From the NCBI RefSeq assembly GCF_029855045.1, contig NZ_CP123228.1:1736001-1800000 (forward strand): 64,000 nt of DNA, given 5' to 3'. Both the position numbers and the translations under genes were made by a program. Source of the DNA: Piscinibacter sp. XHJ-5. Its GTDB lineage: Bacteria; Pseudomonadota; Gammaproteobacteria; Burkholderiales; Burkholderiaceae_C. The notes beneath the pieces are model-generated. The model worked only from the letters and a program-made list of their open reading frames with translations. It searched no databases and had not been told where the DNA came from. Below are positions 26,842-35,563 of the stretch, piece after piece; within the stretch, counting starts at the first letter, position 1; the number at the start of each line of letters is the position of its first letter.

Positions 26842-27384
26842 ATGACCCGTCGCACTACCTTCACCGACGAAGAGATCCTGGCCCGTGCCCGCTCGGTATT
26901 CCTCGAGCGAGGCTACGCGGCGCGCACCAAGCAGATCGCTTCGGCGGTCGGCCTGACCTGGGCTGCGATCGCGAATCGCTTCGGCGACAAGCGCTCGTTG
27001 TTCGTGCGGGCGATGGCCGGGCCGGAGCGCGGCGAGGAGTTGGTTGCGGAGCGAGCGGGCAGCATGGACCTGCCCGGCCTGCTGGAGCAAGTGAGATGCG
27101 ACCTGTGGGCGCGCTGGCCGCGGCGCCTGCAGTACCGCCTTGCCCCTGTGGCGTCCGGCCCCGACGACATGGCGGAAGACCTGGTGAGCAGGCTGGCTGC
27201 CGACTTCGAGGCGCGCGCGCACCAAGGGTCGCTGAGGAGGGACATGAGCCCCGAGATGCTGACGCGCGCGGCCGTCGCGATGCTGACGGGCGACGTGGCG
27301 CAGCGGTTCGTGGCGAGGGAGCGGACCTTGGCTGCGGATCCGACGTTCATCGGCGCCGTCGTCAGCCTCTTGTCCGCACATTGA
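26842..27384 (+). CDS. TetR/AcrR-family transcriptional regulator
   Basis: A 180-residue repressor. The helix-turn-helix covers about residues 5-50 (TDEEILARARSVFLERGYAARTKQIASAVGLTWAAIANRFGDK). The C-terminal ligand domain is helical, without recognisable ligand residues. It lies 38 nt after the RND permease in the same direction, the usual arrangement for pump repressors in Burkholderiales, although here the pump operon also carries the 11-bp repeat operator. Confidence 0.9.
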   Translation: MTRRTTFTDEEILARARSVFLERGYAARTKQIASAVGLTWAAIANRFGDKRSLFVRAMAGPERGEELVAERAGSMDLPGLLEQVRCDLWARWPRRLQYRLAPVASGPDDMAEDLVSRLAADFEARAHQGSLRRDMSPEMLTRAAVAMLTGDVAQRFVARERTLAADPTFIGAVVSLLSAH

Positions 27385-27406
27385 ATCGATCGACTGGCAG
27401 GATGAC

Positions 27407-28336
27407 ATGGACAGATTGCAATCGATGAAGGCGTTCGAGCAAGTGGTGGCGGAGAACGGCTTCGCCGCCGGCGCCCGCAAGATGGGGATGTCTCCTTCGG
27501 TCGTGACGCGACTGGTCGTGGACCTGGAGAGCCATCTGGGTGTCCGGCTGCTGCAGCGCACGACACGCCGTCTCGTGCTGACGCCGGCCGGAGAGACCTA
27601 TCTGAGCCGTGTGCGCGGCATCCTGAGCGACATCGAGAGCGCCGAGGACGACGTCAACAGCCATTCCCGCGAGATGTCCGGCATCGTGCGGGTGGCCGCG
27701 CTGCCCGGCATGGCAACCCACCTGGTGGCACCGGCCATCGCCGAGTTCCGCCGGCTGCACCCCAAGGTGACGATCGAGCTGCATTCCGACATGCTCGCGT
27801 ACCGGGACGTCGAGGGGCACGACCTCACCCTCTTGACCGACCAGGTCCCGTTGCCCGCCGGCGCGGTGGTGCGGCCCGTGGTGACCAGTGAAAGCATCTT
27901 CTGCGCGTCGCCCGACTACCTGCGCCGCCATGGCGAACCGCAGGCGCCGCAGGAACTGCTGCAACACGCGTACATCCGCGTCGTGTTCCCCGGCCTGCCC
28001 TCCAGCGCGATCCGCTTCGTGCACGAGAACGAGCCGGCCCGGATGGAGGAGGTGGGGGTGGTGCCGGTGCTGTGCTGCAACGACCACGAAGCCGTGCTGC
28101 GAGGCACGGTGGAGGGTGCCGGCATCAGCAGTCAGGTGCTTCAGGTGGCGGCGCCGCTGCTGCGCGCCGGACGCCTGCAACGCGTGCTGACCCCGTGGCT
28201 GGCCGAGCGCTTCACGCTGGTGGCCTGTTTCGCCAGTCGTCGCCACGTGCCCACGCGCACGCGCGCATTCCTCGACCACCTGGTTCGTCACGCCACATTC
28301 ACCGAGCACGGCGCCTTGCCGGGCGGGCATCCGTGA
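27407..28336 (+). CDS. LysR-family transcriptional regulator
   Basis: A 309-residue LTTR. The winged helix (MDRLQSMKAFEQVVAENGFAA, VTRLVVDLESHLGVRLLQRTTRRLVLTPAGETYL) covers residues 1-65. The effector domain follows. It belongs to the group that begins MDRLQSM and often controls a neighbouring gene. Its TGA stop overlaps a GTG that starts the MgtC-like gene, so the two are coupled. Confidence 0.9.
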   Translation: MDRLQSMKAFEQVVAENGFAAGARKMGMSPSVVTRLVVDLESHLGVRLLQRTTRRLVLTPAGETYLSRVRGILSDIESAEDDVNSHSREMSGIVRVAALPGMATHLVAPAIAEFRRLHPKVTIELHSDMLAYRDVEGHDLTLLTDQVPLPAGAVVRPVVTSESIFCASPDYLRRHGEPQAPQELLQHAYIRVVFPGLPSSAIRFVHENEPARMEEVGVVPVLCCNDHEAVLRGTVEGAGISSQVLQVAAPLLRAGRLQRVLTPWLAERFTLVACFASRRHVPTRTRAFLDHLVRHATFTEHGALPGGHP

Positions 28337-29076
28337 ACCCCATGCTGGACAACCTTCAACACTACTGGAGCGGCGCCTTCCTCGCCGCCAACGGCTTCAT
28401 CGCCCTGAACCTGATCGGCGCGCTGCTGCTGGGCGCATTCGTGGGCTACGAGCGTTCGTACAACGGCCGCGCGGCCGGCATGGGCACCTACGGTCTGGTC
28501 TGCATGGCCTCGACGGCGCTCACGGTGTTCGTGGGCCATGCGCCTTTGTGGTACGGCGGCGCCACGAGCGACGCGCTCGTGGATCCCACGCGGGTGGTGC
28601 AAGGCGTGGTCACCGGCATCGGCTTCCTGGGCGCCGGCGTGATCATGAGGGATGGGCTGAGCATCAGTGGCCTTACGACCGCTGCATCGATCTGGGCCGT
28701 CTCGGCCATCGGCGTGCTGCTGGGCGTGGGCTTCTATGCGGCCGCGCTGCTGATGGCGCTGCTGTGCGTGCTGTCGATGTCGATGCTCCAGCGGCTGGAG
28801 GCATGGCTTCCCGGACGCTCGACGCTGGAGGTGTGCCTGACCTTCAGCTCGACCGGCTCGCCGAGTTTCGAGGAGCTGATTGCCAAGGCCGAGTCGCACG
28901 GCTATCGGGTGCTGCGCGACGGCCTGCGCATCAGCTTCACCGACAGCCGGCCGATGTGGCGATTTTGCGTGGTGGCGCTGGATCGCTTCCGCGCCGCGTC
29001 GCCTGCCTCGCTCGCGCAGCAGCTGGCCACGTCGGAAGGCGTGGCCAGCTTCAGCATCGTGCCGGTGCGCAACTGA
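28333..29076 (+). CDS. MgtC/SapB-family membrane protein
   Basis: A 247-residue protein with the MgtC-type membrane domain (LNLIGALLLGAFVGYERSYNGRAAGMGTYGLVC, then GIGFLGAGVIMRDG and GLTTAASIWAVSAIGV). A cytoplasmic ACT-like tail of about 80 residues follows. MgtC proteins act in low-magnesium and acid stress adaptation. Start GTG at 28333 overlaps the LysR stop; ATG at 28342 is a possible alternative. An 11-bp repeat operator begins 28 nt after its stop. Confidence 0.88.
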   Translation: MNPMLDNLQHYWSGAFLAANGFIALNLIGALLLGAFVGYERSYNGRAAGMGTYGLVCMASTALTVFVGHAPLWYGGATSDALVDPTRVVQGVVTGIGFLGAGVIMRDGLSISGLTTAASIWAVSAIGVLLGVGFYAAALLMALLCVLSMSMLQRLEAWLPGRSTLEVCLTFSSTGSPSFEELIAKAESHGYRVLRDGLRISFTDSRPMWRFCVVALDRFRAASPASLAQQLATSEGVASFSIVPVRN

Positions 29077-29103
29077 CGTCCAGCTGCACGCGATCCGCTG
29101 ACT

Positions 29104-29162
29104 GAACGGCCACCGAACGGCGACCGTACCGCGACCACCCTCGCCGTCCTGCGACCTACGCT
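29104..29162 (+). promoter_or_regulatory. Tandem 11-bp repeat operator-promoter (site D)
   Basis: Repeats GAACGGCCACC (29104-29114), GAACGGCGACC (29115-29125) and GTACCGCGACC (29126-29136), a 20-nt spacer, then TACGCT (29157-29162). The start codon of the small 76-residue gene is only 15 nt after the -10, so the 5' leader is very short. Confidence 0.78.
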
Positions 29163-29177
29163 TGTCTCATCCGAAGC

Positions 29178-29408
29178 ATGAACGACGAGACGAGCATGAA
29201 ACACCACGAGAAGACACCTCCCGCTTTCGAGTTGCGCTTTGACCCGCTGTTGGGCGCCCGCCCCGCGCTCAGCTTCCCATGCGATGCCGCCGGCAGGGTC
29301 GACCTCGACAACCTCGGGGAGCGAGCACGCTGCAACTACTTCTATGCCCGCACGGTGATCGGACGGGAATTCGCAAGGCCGGCCGTGCGGCCCGGGACGC
29401 TCCAATGA
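29178..29408 (+). CDS. Small conserved protein, copy 1 of the 76-residue family
   Basis: A 76-residue protein of unknown function. It keeps FELRFDPLLGARPALSF, CDAAGRVDLDNLGERAR and NYFYARTVIGREFA, nearly identical to the copy at 47088-47318. The differences are mostly conservative substitutions, so both copies appear to be under selection. The stop overlaps the ATG of the LpxR-like gene (ATGA), so the two are translated together. No membrane segment or signal peptide. Confidence 0.8.
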   Translation: MNDETSMKHHEKTPPAFELRFDPLLGARPALSFPCDAAGRVDLDNLGERARCNYFYARTVIGREFARPAVRPGTLQ

Positions 29409-30427
29409 ACGCGTCGCGCGTGGCGTCGACACTGATGGCGCTGCTTTCATTCGGCGCCCTCGACTGCGCCGCGCAGTCGAGCGCGTCCCATGGCGGCGCC
29501 TGGACGGTGACGTTGGAAAACGACGCCCCCACCGGTTCGGACAACAACTACACGAACGGCATGGGCGTGACGTGGGTGTCGAGAGCCACGGACACCTACG
29601 ACGAGCGGAGCTTTGTCCGCCGCTGGGGAGAAGCCGCGTCGTTTCTGCCGTTCGTCGGCAACGACGGTTACCGCACCTATGTGGCCTGGTCGCTGGCCCA
29701 GGAGATGCATACGCCGGACGACATCAAGGCCGCGAACCCGCCCGGCGACGACCAGCCCTATGCCGGCGTCGTGTATCTCGACAATGTCGTCTATGCGCGA
29801 GGCGAGCGTTCGATGCATGCCTGGCAGCTCAGAGTGGGCATGGTGGGCCCGTCGTCGCGAGCCGACCGCGTGCAAACCTGGTGGCACAAGGCGATCGACG
29901 CCGACAAGCCGATGGGCTGGGACACGCAGCTTCCGAACGAGCCGATCCTCAACGTCGGCTACACGGGCGCGTACCTGCTGGCACAAGGCAAGCTGGGCAA
30001 GTCGGCTTCGTGGAGAGTCTTTCCAGTGGTCAACGCGGGTCTCGGCAACTACTTCACCGGCGCTGGGCTGGGCATGTACGGCGAGGTCGGCTGGAACCTG
30101 GTGGATGCGCCGGGCGGAACAGCACTGCGCCAAGGCTTCAATGCGGCCTCGACGGTTGGAGTCGGGCCGGTGGACCGATGGTCCGTGTCCCTTTCCGGCG
30201 GTGTTGCGGGATACGGGGTTGCGCATTACCTCCCGCTCGACGGGACGGTGTTCAGGCACAGCCGATCGGTCGACTCCGAACCCTTCATCGGCATGGCCAC
30301 ATTGGGCGTGACCGCGCGACATCGGGACTTCGTCTTCTTTGTCGGCAGAACCTTCTTCACCAAGACATTCGAGACCCAGCGGCAGCGCGCTGAGTTCGGG
30401 ACCTTCAGCCTGTCCTGGTATCTCTGA
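29405..30427 (+). CDS. LpxR-family lipid A deacylase
   Basis: A 340-residue outer-membrane beta-barrel enzyme of the LpxR (DUF2219) family, which removes the 3'-acyloxyacyl group of lipid A. A signal peptide (to about residue 23, CAAQS) precedes the active-site region WTVTLENDAPTGSDNNYTNGMGVTW, where asparagine and aspartate residues bind calcium. The barrel ends TFSLSWYL, with a terminal aromatic-containing strand as expected of outer-membrane proteins. Co-transcribed with the 76-residue protein from operator D, which ties lipid A remodelling to the regulon. Confidence 0.88.
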   Translation: MNASRVASTLMALLSFGALDCAAQSSASHGGAWTVTLENDAPTGSDNNYTNGMGVTWVSRATDTYDERSFVRRWGEAASFLPFVGNDGYRTYVAWSLAQEMHTPDDIKAANPPGDDQPYAGVVYLDNVVYARGERSMHAWQLRVGMVGPSSRADRVQTWWHKAIDADKPMGWDTQLPNEPILNVGYTGAYLLAQGKLGKSASWRVFPVVNAGLGNYFTGAGLGMYGEVGWNLVDAPGGTALRQGFNAASTVGVGPVDRWSVSLSGGVAGYGVAHYLPLDGTVFRHSRSVDSEPFIGMATLGVTARHRDFVFFVGRTFFTKTFETQRQRAEFGTFSLSWYL

Positions 30428-30451
30428 GAGGGTGTCGACAGGATTCGCGGC

Positions 30452-30567
30452 ACCGTTCGCCCTGAGCCCATCGAAGGGCTCGCCGCGCCGATGAAGGGCG
30501 CGACTCCTGCAGCCCGTGCTCGGCCGACTTCGTCGACCAGGGCTTCGATACCTCAGCCCGAACGGTT
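30452..30567. repeat. Inverted pair of REP-like dispersed repeats
   Basis: The left unit (30452-30480) reads CCGTTCGCCCTGAGCCCATC onward to GAAGGG. The right unit (30541-30567) is its imperfect reverse complement, GCTTCGATACCTCAGCCCGA onward. This core (CCGTTCG...TGAG...TCGAAG) is a repeat widespread in betaproteobacterial and xanthomonad genomes, and paired inverted copies are typical. They lie in the 298-nt gap between lpxR-like and azoreductase genes, where no gene was found. Confidence 0.6.
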
Positions 30568-30725
30568 CTTGTACTGCAACGCGACTTGCCTTCGATCCTG
30601 GGCCTGTCGGCAAGCGCCTGCTTCTCACCCTTGCCAGCGAAAGAATGGACTGTTGCCGCCGCGCGTCTGGTGGGGCGAGGCGCCTGCCCATAACCTGCCG
30701 ACATCATTTCCACCAAAGGCATCCC

Positions 30726-31355
30726 ATGATCGTCCTGCACATCGACTCCAGCGCCTCCGGGCCTGCATCCGCCTCGCGCCAACTCAGCGCGGTGGCAATC
30801 GAAACCCTGCGCGCGGGCCACGAAAACGTCCAGGTGAAGTATCGCGACCTGGCGGTCAATCCGCCGGCTCACCTCAGCGGCGAGCTGCTGAGCGCGCTGA
30901 GGCCTTCGCCGGCAAACCCGAGCGAGCCGGGAAGGAACATCGCCGCCGAGCTGACGCTCACCGAAACCCTCATCGATGAACTGCTGCGGGCCGACGTTCT
31001 CGTGCTCGGCGTGCCGATGTACAACTTCTCGATTCCGTCGCCGCTGAAGGCCTGGATCGACCGCGTGGCGCAGCCGGGGCGCACGTTCCGCTACACCGAC
31101 AAGGGGCCGGTGGGCCTCGCCGCCGGCAAGAAGGCGCTCATCATCTCGTCGCGCGGAGGCGCCATCGCCGGCACGCCGATGGAGGCCGCTGTGGATCATC
31201 AGGAGGCTTACCTCAAGACCGTGTTGCGGTTCATCGGCATCACGGACGTGAAGCTGGTGCGAGCCGAAGGCCTGAATCTCGGAGCCGACACGCGAAAGCA
31301 GGCGATCGACCGAGCCCTGGACGAGCTGAAGCTGCTCGAGCAAGCATGCGCGTGA
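30726..31355 (+). CDS. azoR: FMN-dependent NADH:azoreductase / quinone reductase
   Basis: A 209-residue flavodoxin-fold enzyme that reduces quinones and azo compounds by two electrons, using NADH and FMN. The FMN phosphate loop reads IDSSASGPASASRQL near residues 6-20. The flavin-ring loop reads PMYNFSIPSPLKAWIDRV, and SSRGGAIAG completes the site. The length and motifs match AzoR. The ATG at 30726 follows AAAGGCATCCC. The pirin gene overlaps its end by 10 nt, so the pair is co-transcribed. Confidence 0.92.
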   Translation: MIVLHIDSSASGPASASRQLSAVAIETLRAGHENVQVKYRDLAVNPPAHLSGELLSALRPSPANPSEPGRNIAAELTLTETLIDELLRADVLVLGVPMYNFSIPSPLKAWIDRVAQPGRTFRYTDKGPVGLAAGKKALIISSRGGAIAGTPMEAAVDHQEAYLKTVLRFIGITDVKLVRAEGLNLGADTRKQAIDRALDELKLLEQACA

Positions 31356-32407
31356 AAAAGGAGCCCCTGATGGAAAGTCCTGTCCTGAGCATCGCGCCCT
31401 TGGGCTTTCCCTGGGCGACCATCGATCCCTTCCTCCTTTGCGTGTACCACGACGATCGCTACCCGAAGGCCAACGGCCACCATGGACCGGCGGCATCGCT
31501 CGCCGGTCATCGATTGGGCCAGGACTTCGTCAATGCGGATGGCTGGCGCATGTACCACGGCACCACGGTGCCGGGATTCCCGCCGCACCCGCATCGCGGG
31601 TTCGAAACGGTGACGATCGTGCGCCGAGGATGGATCGATCACTCGGACTCGCTGGGCGCCGCGGCGCGTTACGGTCAAGGTGACGTGCAATGGCTGACTG
31701 GGGGAAGCGGTGTCATGCACGCCGAGATGTTCCCTCTGCTGGACACGACGGCGCCGAATCCGCTGGAGATGTTCCAGATCTGGCTCAACCTGCCCGCGAA
31801 ATCCAAGTTCGCGGCGCCGCACTTCAAGATGCTCTGGTCGCAGGACATCCCGCGACTCGTGACCACGGCGCCTTCCGGCGCTCGCGCCGAAGTCGTGTGC
31901 GTGGCCGGCAGGCCGTCGGATGAGTCCACCGCGCTCGCACCGCCCGGGCCGCCGCCGGATTCGTGGGCCGCGTCCGCCGACAACGATGTCGCGATCTGGA
32001 CGGTGCAGCTCGACCCCGGTGCCCGCTGGACCTTGCCGGCCGCGCGAGATCGCCAGACGCGCCGCAGCCTGTACTTCTTCGCCGGGGACCGCGTCGGTGT
32101 CGGGCCGCTGGCGGTCGATGGCCATGCGGCCATCGGGCTGGCGGCGCATGCGCCGGTCGAGCTGGTCAACCAGGGCCCCGCGAAGGCGGAGTTCCTGATG
32201 CTGCAAGGGCGCCCCATTGCGGAGCCGGTCGTGCAGCACGGGCCGTTCGTGATGAACAACGAGCAGGAGGTCAGGCAGGCCTTTGCCGACTACCAGCGGA
32301 CGCAGTTCGGCGGCTGGCCGTGGCCGGATGGCGAGCCTGTTCACGGCCGCGAACCCGCTCGCTTCGCCCGCCACGCCGATGGCCGGATCGAGCGGCCCGC
32401 CGGATGA
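31346..32407 (+). CDS. Pirin-family bicupin protein
   Basis: A 353-residue protein with two cupin domains. The N-terminal domain shows pirin metal ligands in PGFPPHPHRGFETVTIV and GDVQWLTGGSGVMHAEMF. The C-terminal domain spans about residues 220-300. Pirins bind iron and some show quercetinase activity; others are redox sensors. Longer than typical pirins (about 290 residues) because of a C-terminal extension after LQGRPIAEPVVQ. A second ATG at 31370 is possible. Confidence 0.88.
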   Translation: MRVKKEPLMESPVLSIAPLGFPWATIDPFLLCVYHDDRYPKANGHHGPAASLAGHRLGQDFVNADGWRMYHGTTVPGFPPHPHRGFETVTIVRRGWIDHSDSLGAAARYGQGDVQWLTGGSGVMHAEMFPLLDTTAPNPLEMFQIWLNLPAKSKFAAPHFKMLWSQDIPRLVTTAPSGARAEVVCVAGRPSDESTALAPPGPPPDSWAASADNDVAIWTVQLDPGARWTLPAARDRQTRRSLYFFAGDRVGVGPLAVDGHAAIGLAAHAPVELVNQGPAKAEFLMLQGRPIAEPVVQHGPFVMNNEQEVRQAFADYQRTQFGGWPWPDGEPVHGREPARFARHADGRIERPAG

Positions 32408-32425
32408 GCAGTATCGTGGCCGCCT

Positions 32426-35365
32426 TCAGCAAAGCGCGGGCACCGCTCGGCCGAGCAGGGCCCGAGCTCTTGCGACTGGCGCGGTATCGAGGCCTTCGGT
32501 GAATCCGTCGAGCAGCGAACCCAGCGACCGGGCATCCTCGTCGCTTGCATCGGCGCGCTCGCAGAGCGCCGTCGTCGCGATGAGGTGCGGCCACAGCGCT
32601 TCCTGAGCGCGCGCTTCGGCGATGGCCTGCCGCACCGACTCGCGCGCCCGCGCCGGCTCGCCGAGCGCATCCGCGATCCGGGCATCGAGCAGCATCAACT
32701 GGGTCAGGCAACTGCGCTCGCCCGTCGAGCTGGCGAGCTGCATCGCTTCGTCGAGCTGCTGCCGGGCGGCAAGCCAATCACCGGCGCGGATGAGGGCTTC
32801 GGTCGCATAGCCGAGCGTTTCGCCGGCGTAGGCGCGCATGTCGAGCCTGAGGGCTTCTTCATGACCCTCGCGGATGAGGCGATAACCTGCACGTGGGTCC
32901 CCAAGCTGCGCTTCGGCCCAGCCGCGGAACCACAGATGCACGGCATGGCCGTCCGGCAACGCGAACTCGTCGACCAGCGCCAGCAATCGCTGCGCAAGGT
33001 CGGCGACCCGCTCGGCATTGCCCACGCGCTGCTCGAACATCGCCTCGAGCCACAGCGCGGCCATCTGCGGCGCCGGCTCGCGCAACGCAAGCGCGCGGAC
33101 AGACGCAGCTCGCATGCGGGCACGACCCTGGTCGACGAAACCGAGCTGCAGCAACTCGAGGGCGAGCAGGCAGAGAGTGACGACGGCCGGGTCTGCGGCA
33201 AACACCGCCGGCGCCGTAGCGGCGTCCAGCGCTTCGCAGGCATCGACGCCCCTCTCCAGCCACTCGCGCGCGATACGCGGCCGTCCGTGCACGTGCTCGA
33301 CCAATCCGTGCACGAGGCAGGCACAGATCAGCACCGCGCGGTCCCCGGTCGCCCCGGACAGGGATTCGCTGCGTCGCGCTATGGTGCTCGCCGCGGCCGC
33401 TTCTCCTCTCAGGAAGAGCATCAGCCCCAGCACGGAGAGGACCAGGCTGCGCAACGGGTGCTGCGGCACGTCGTCGAGCAGCACCAGCGCGCGCTCGAAG
33501 GCCCGCTTCCCGTCGTTCGAGGTGAAGCCGACGATCTGGTTGGCTGCCGCGCCTCGCAACGCGGTGAGTGTGATCTCCAGAGCCGTCTGCGCGTCGCTGT
33601 GCAGGGTCTGCGGAAGCAGTGACAGCGCGCGTTCGGTCAGGCTCATCGTCTGAGCAGGGCTGAAGTGCAGCAGGGCTGACTCGGCGGCTTCTGCGTAGTA
33701 GCGCAGCGCCGCCATCGGCTCACGGCCGAGCTCGAAATGCGAGGCCAGCTCTGCAGCGCTGACATTCCGTCCCTCCGCACGCTCGCGCTCCAGCGACGCT
33801 GCCACGTTGCGATGCAGTTCTACGCGAGCGGGCCGGCCGAGGCGGTTGTAGAGCACCTCCCGATAGAGTGCGTGGCGGAAGGCATACGCGGCGTCGAGCG
33901 CCGCCAGGTCTTGTATCGGCGTCACGTCCGTCAGCCACCGTTGCCGGCGCGCCAGGTCTGCGCACGATTGGGCCACCGACGCCACGTCGCGGCCCAACAC
34001 CTGGGCAACGACGGGAAGCCTGAGTTCGACGCCGGAGACACTTGCGGCCTCGAGCAGCGCGCGCTGGTCGGGTTCGAGCTGTTCCACGTAGCGTTCGACG
34101 ATGCCGCTCAGCGTCTCCGGAATCGACATCGAGGCCAGGCGCAACCGCACAGTCGATTCGTTCACGCTGGCGTGCTCTCCCTGCGCGAGATCGTTCACCA
34201 CATCGGCGACGAAAACCGGCAAGCCGTCGGTGCGATGGTGCAGCGCGCGCACGAAGGTCTCGTCCTGCGCGAGCTCGGGAACGTGCGCGGCGAGGTACTC
34301 GCCGACCTCCCGTTCGGAGAACGCGTCGAGCACGATCTCGTCGCACAGGCGATGAAGACGAAGCTCCCGCCGCGCGGCCGCGAGCGGGTGATCCGCGCCG
34401 ATGATTTCAGAAAGGCGAAAGCTCGCAAGCCACAGCAGTCGAGCGCCGGTGCGACGGCGCGCAACGTAGTCGATGAGCTGCACAGTCGCTTGATCGCTCC
34501 AGTGCAGGTCCTCGGTGACGAGCAGCAGCGGTCGATCCGCCGTGTAGCGATCGAGCAGCTCCCCCATTTCCCGCAACATGCGCATCTGGCCGGTGCCGGT
34601 CAGCTCGCGGCGGAGCGCCTCGCGCTCTGCCGCACTGCTCAGCCACGGCAGTTGCAGCAGCCATGTGGGAGCGACGGCGCGGATCAGCTCCACCAGCCCC
34701 GCATCGCGCCGGCACAACGCCGTGAGCGCTTCCAGGACCGGCAGACAAGGCTCGCCTTCGCCGTACTGGTCGACGCATTGGCCGTGGGCGCATTGGACGT
34801 CGCCCGCTTCGGCCATGAAGCGCTCGATCAGCGTAGTCTTCCCCACGCCCGCTTCGCCGGCGATCCAGACGATCTGGCGCTTGCCTGCGCCTGCGAGCTG
34901 CCATGCCCTGCCCAGGCGCCCGAGTGCATCCGCGCGGCCGATCGATGACCGGGCAGGCCATCGCGCAGCCGCGGAGCTCGGGTCGCCCGGGGTTGCGGCC
35001 GCCGGCGCCACGGCTGCGCTCACCGCACCAATGAATCGATACCCGCGCCGCGACACCGTCTCGATGTAGCGCGGTTGCTTTGGGTCGTCCCGCAGCGCCG
35101 CGCGCAGATCGCTGATGGATGTCTTCAGGGCCGACTCGGTGAGGAACTGGTGGCCCCATACCTCGTCGAGCAATGCGTGCTTGGTGAGCAAGGTCCTCGG
35201 TTGCCGCACGAGCGCGCACAGCAGCGCGAACGGCGTCGGCGCGATAGGCACGGCCCTACCGTCGCGCAGCAAGCGCGCGTTCGCCTCGTCGAGCTCGAAT
35301 GCATCGAAGCGGACCTGCAGGGAAGGCCTGGTGGAAGCGGAATCCGCTGTCGCATGCGTTGCCAT
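32426..35365 (-). CDS. Winged-helix/ATPase regulator, paralogue of the 17.6 kb gene
   Basis: A 979-residue homologue of the protein at 17644-20541 with the same layout. It has an OmpR-type winged helix (FDAFELDEANARLLRDGRAVPIAPTPF, YIETVSRRGYRFIG), an ATPase with Walker A GEAGVGKTT and Walker B LLLVTEDLHW, and a long helical-repeat tail. ATG at 35365 was chosen because similarity starts just after it. The promoter region carries an AATGG-N20-TACGCT element with a TATACC box. It is divergent from the DyP/cytochrome bd operon, whose operator (site G) lies about 100 nt from this start. Confidence 0.87.
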   Translation of the reverse strand: MATHATADSASTRPSLQVRFDAFELDEANARLLRDGRAVPIAPTPFALLCALVRQPRTLLTKHALLDEVWGHQFLTESALKTSISDLRAALRDDPKQPRYIETVSRRGYRFIGAVSAAVAPAAATPGDPSSAAARWPARSSIGRADALGRLGRAWQLAGAGKRQIVWIAGEAGVGKTTLIERFMAEAGDVQCAHGQCVDQYGEGEPCLPVLEALTALCRRDAGLVELIRAVAPTWLLQLPWLSSAAEREALRRELTGTGQMRMLREMGELLDRYTADRPLLLVTEDLHWSDQATVQLIDYVARRRTGARLLWLASFRLSEIIGADHPLAAARRELRLHRLCDEIVLDAFSEREVGEYLAAHVPELAQDETFVRALHHRTDGLPVFVADVVNDLAQGEHASVNESTVRLRLASMSIPETLSGIVERYVEQLEPDQRALLEAASVSGVELRLPVVAQVLGRDVASVAQSCADLARRQRWLTDVTPIQDLAALDAAYAFRHALYREVLYNRLGRPARVELHRNVAASLERERAEGRNVSAAELASHFELGREPMAALRYYAEAAESALLHFSPAQTMSLTERALSLLPQTLHSDAQTALEITLTALRGAAANQIVGFTSNDGKRAFERALVLLDDVPQHPLRSLVLSVLGLMLFLRGEAAAASTIARRSESLSGATGDRAVLICACLVHGLVEHVHGRPRIAREWLERGVDACEALDAATAPAVFAADPAVVTLCLLALELLQLGFVDQGRARMRAASVRALALREPAPQMAALWLEAMFEQRVGNAERVADLAQRLLALVDEFALPDGHAVHLWFRGWAEAQLGDPRAGYRLIREGHEEALRLDMRAYAGETLGYATEALIRAGDWLAARQQLDEAMQLASSTGERSCLTQLMLLDARIADALGEPARARESVRQAIAEARAQEALWPHLIATTALCERADASDEDARSLGSLLDGFTEGLDTAPVARARALLGRAVPALC

Positions 35366-35372
35366 GCTCTTG

Positions 35373-35437
35373 AGCGTAGTCGCCGCGCGTGCAAGACGCC
35401 ATTGCACGCAGGTTCGGACGTCTACGCCTTTGGTATA
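35373..35437 (-). promoter_or_regulatory. Type 2 promoter with TATACC box (site P1)
   Basis: Read on the minus strand: box TATACCAAAGGCGTA (35423-35437), then AATGG (35399-35403), exactly 20 nt, then TACGCT (35373-35378). The ATG of the regulator is 8 nt further. The same spacing between box start, AATGG and -10 is found before the lone receiver gene at 51.4 kb. Confidence 0.65.
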
Positions 35438-35468
35438 GGGCCGCGCGGCGCGGATCCGGCGTTGATCC

Positions 35469-35527
35469 GAACGCCGACCGAATCCCGACGATTCGCTGAC
35501 TACTTGCGCGCAGCGGCTTCGTATCCT
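35469..35527 (+). promoter_or_regulatory. Tandem 11-bp repeat operator-promoter (site G)
   Basis: Repeats GAACGCCGACC (35469-35479), GAATCCCGACG (35480-35490) and ATTCGCTGACT (35491-35501), a 20-nt spacer, then TATCCT (35522-35527), which is closer to the sigma-70 consensus than other copies. The DyP/cytochrome bd operon starts 36 nt downstream. Confidence 0.75.
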
Positions 35528-35563
35528 GAGCACATCCAATCGACTTCAGAGGAAATTCTGCAA

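Noticed and set aside
30640..30725. 11-bp repeat operator before the azoreductase gene
   Set aside because: A TAACCT-like hexamer exists, but the upstream 11-mers do not match the repeat consensus.
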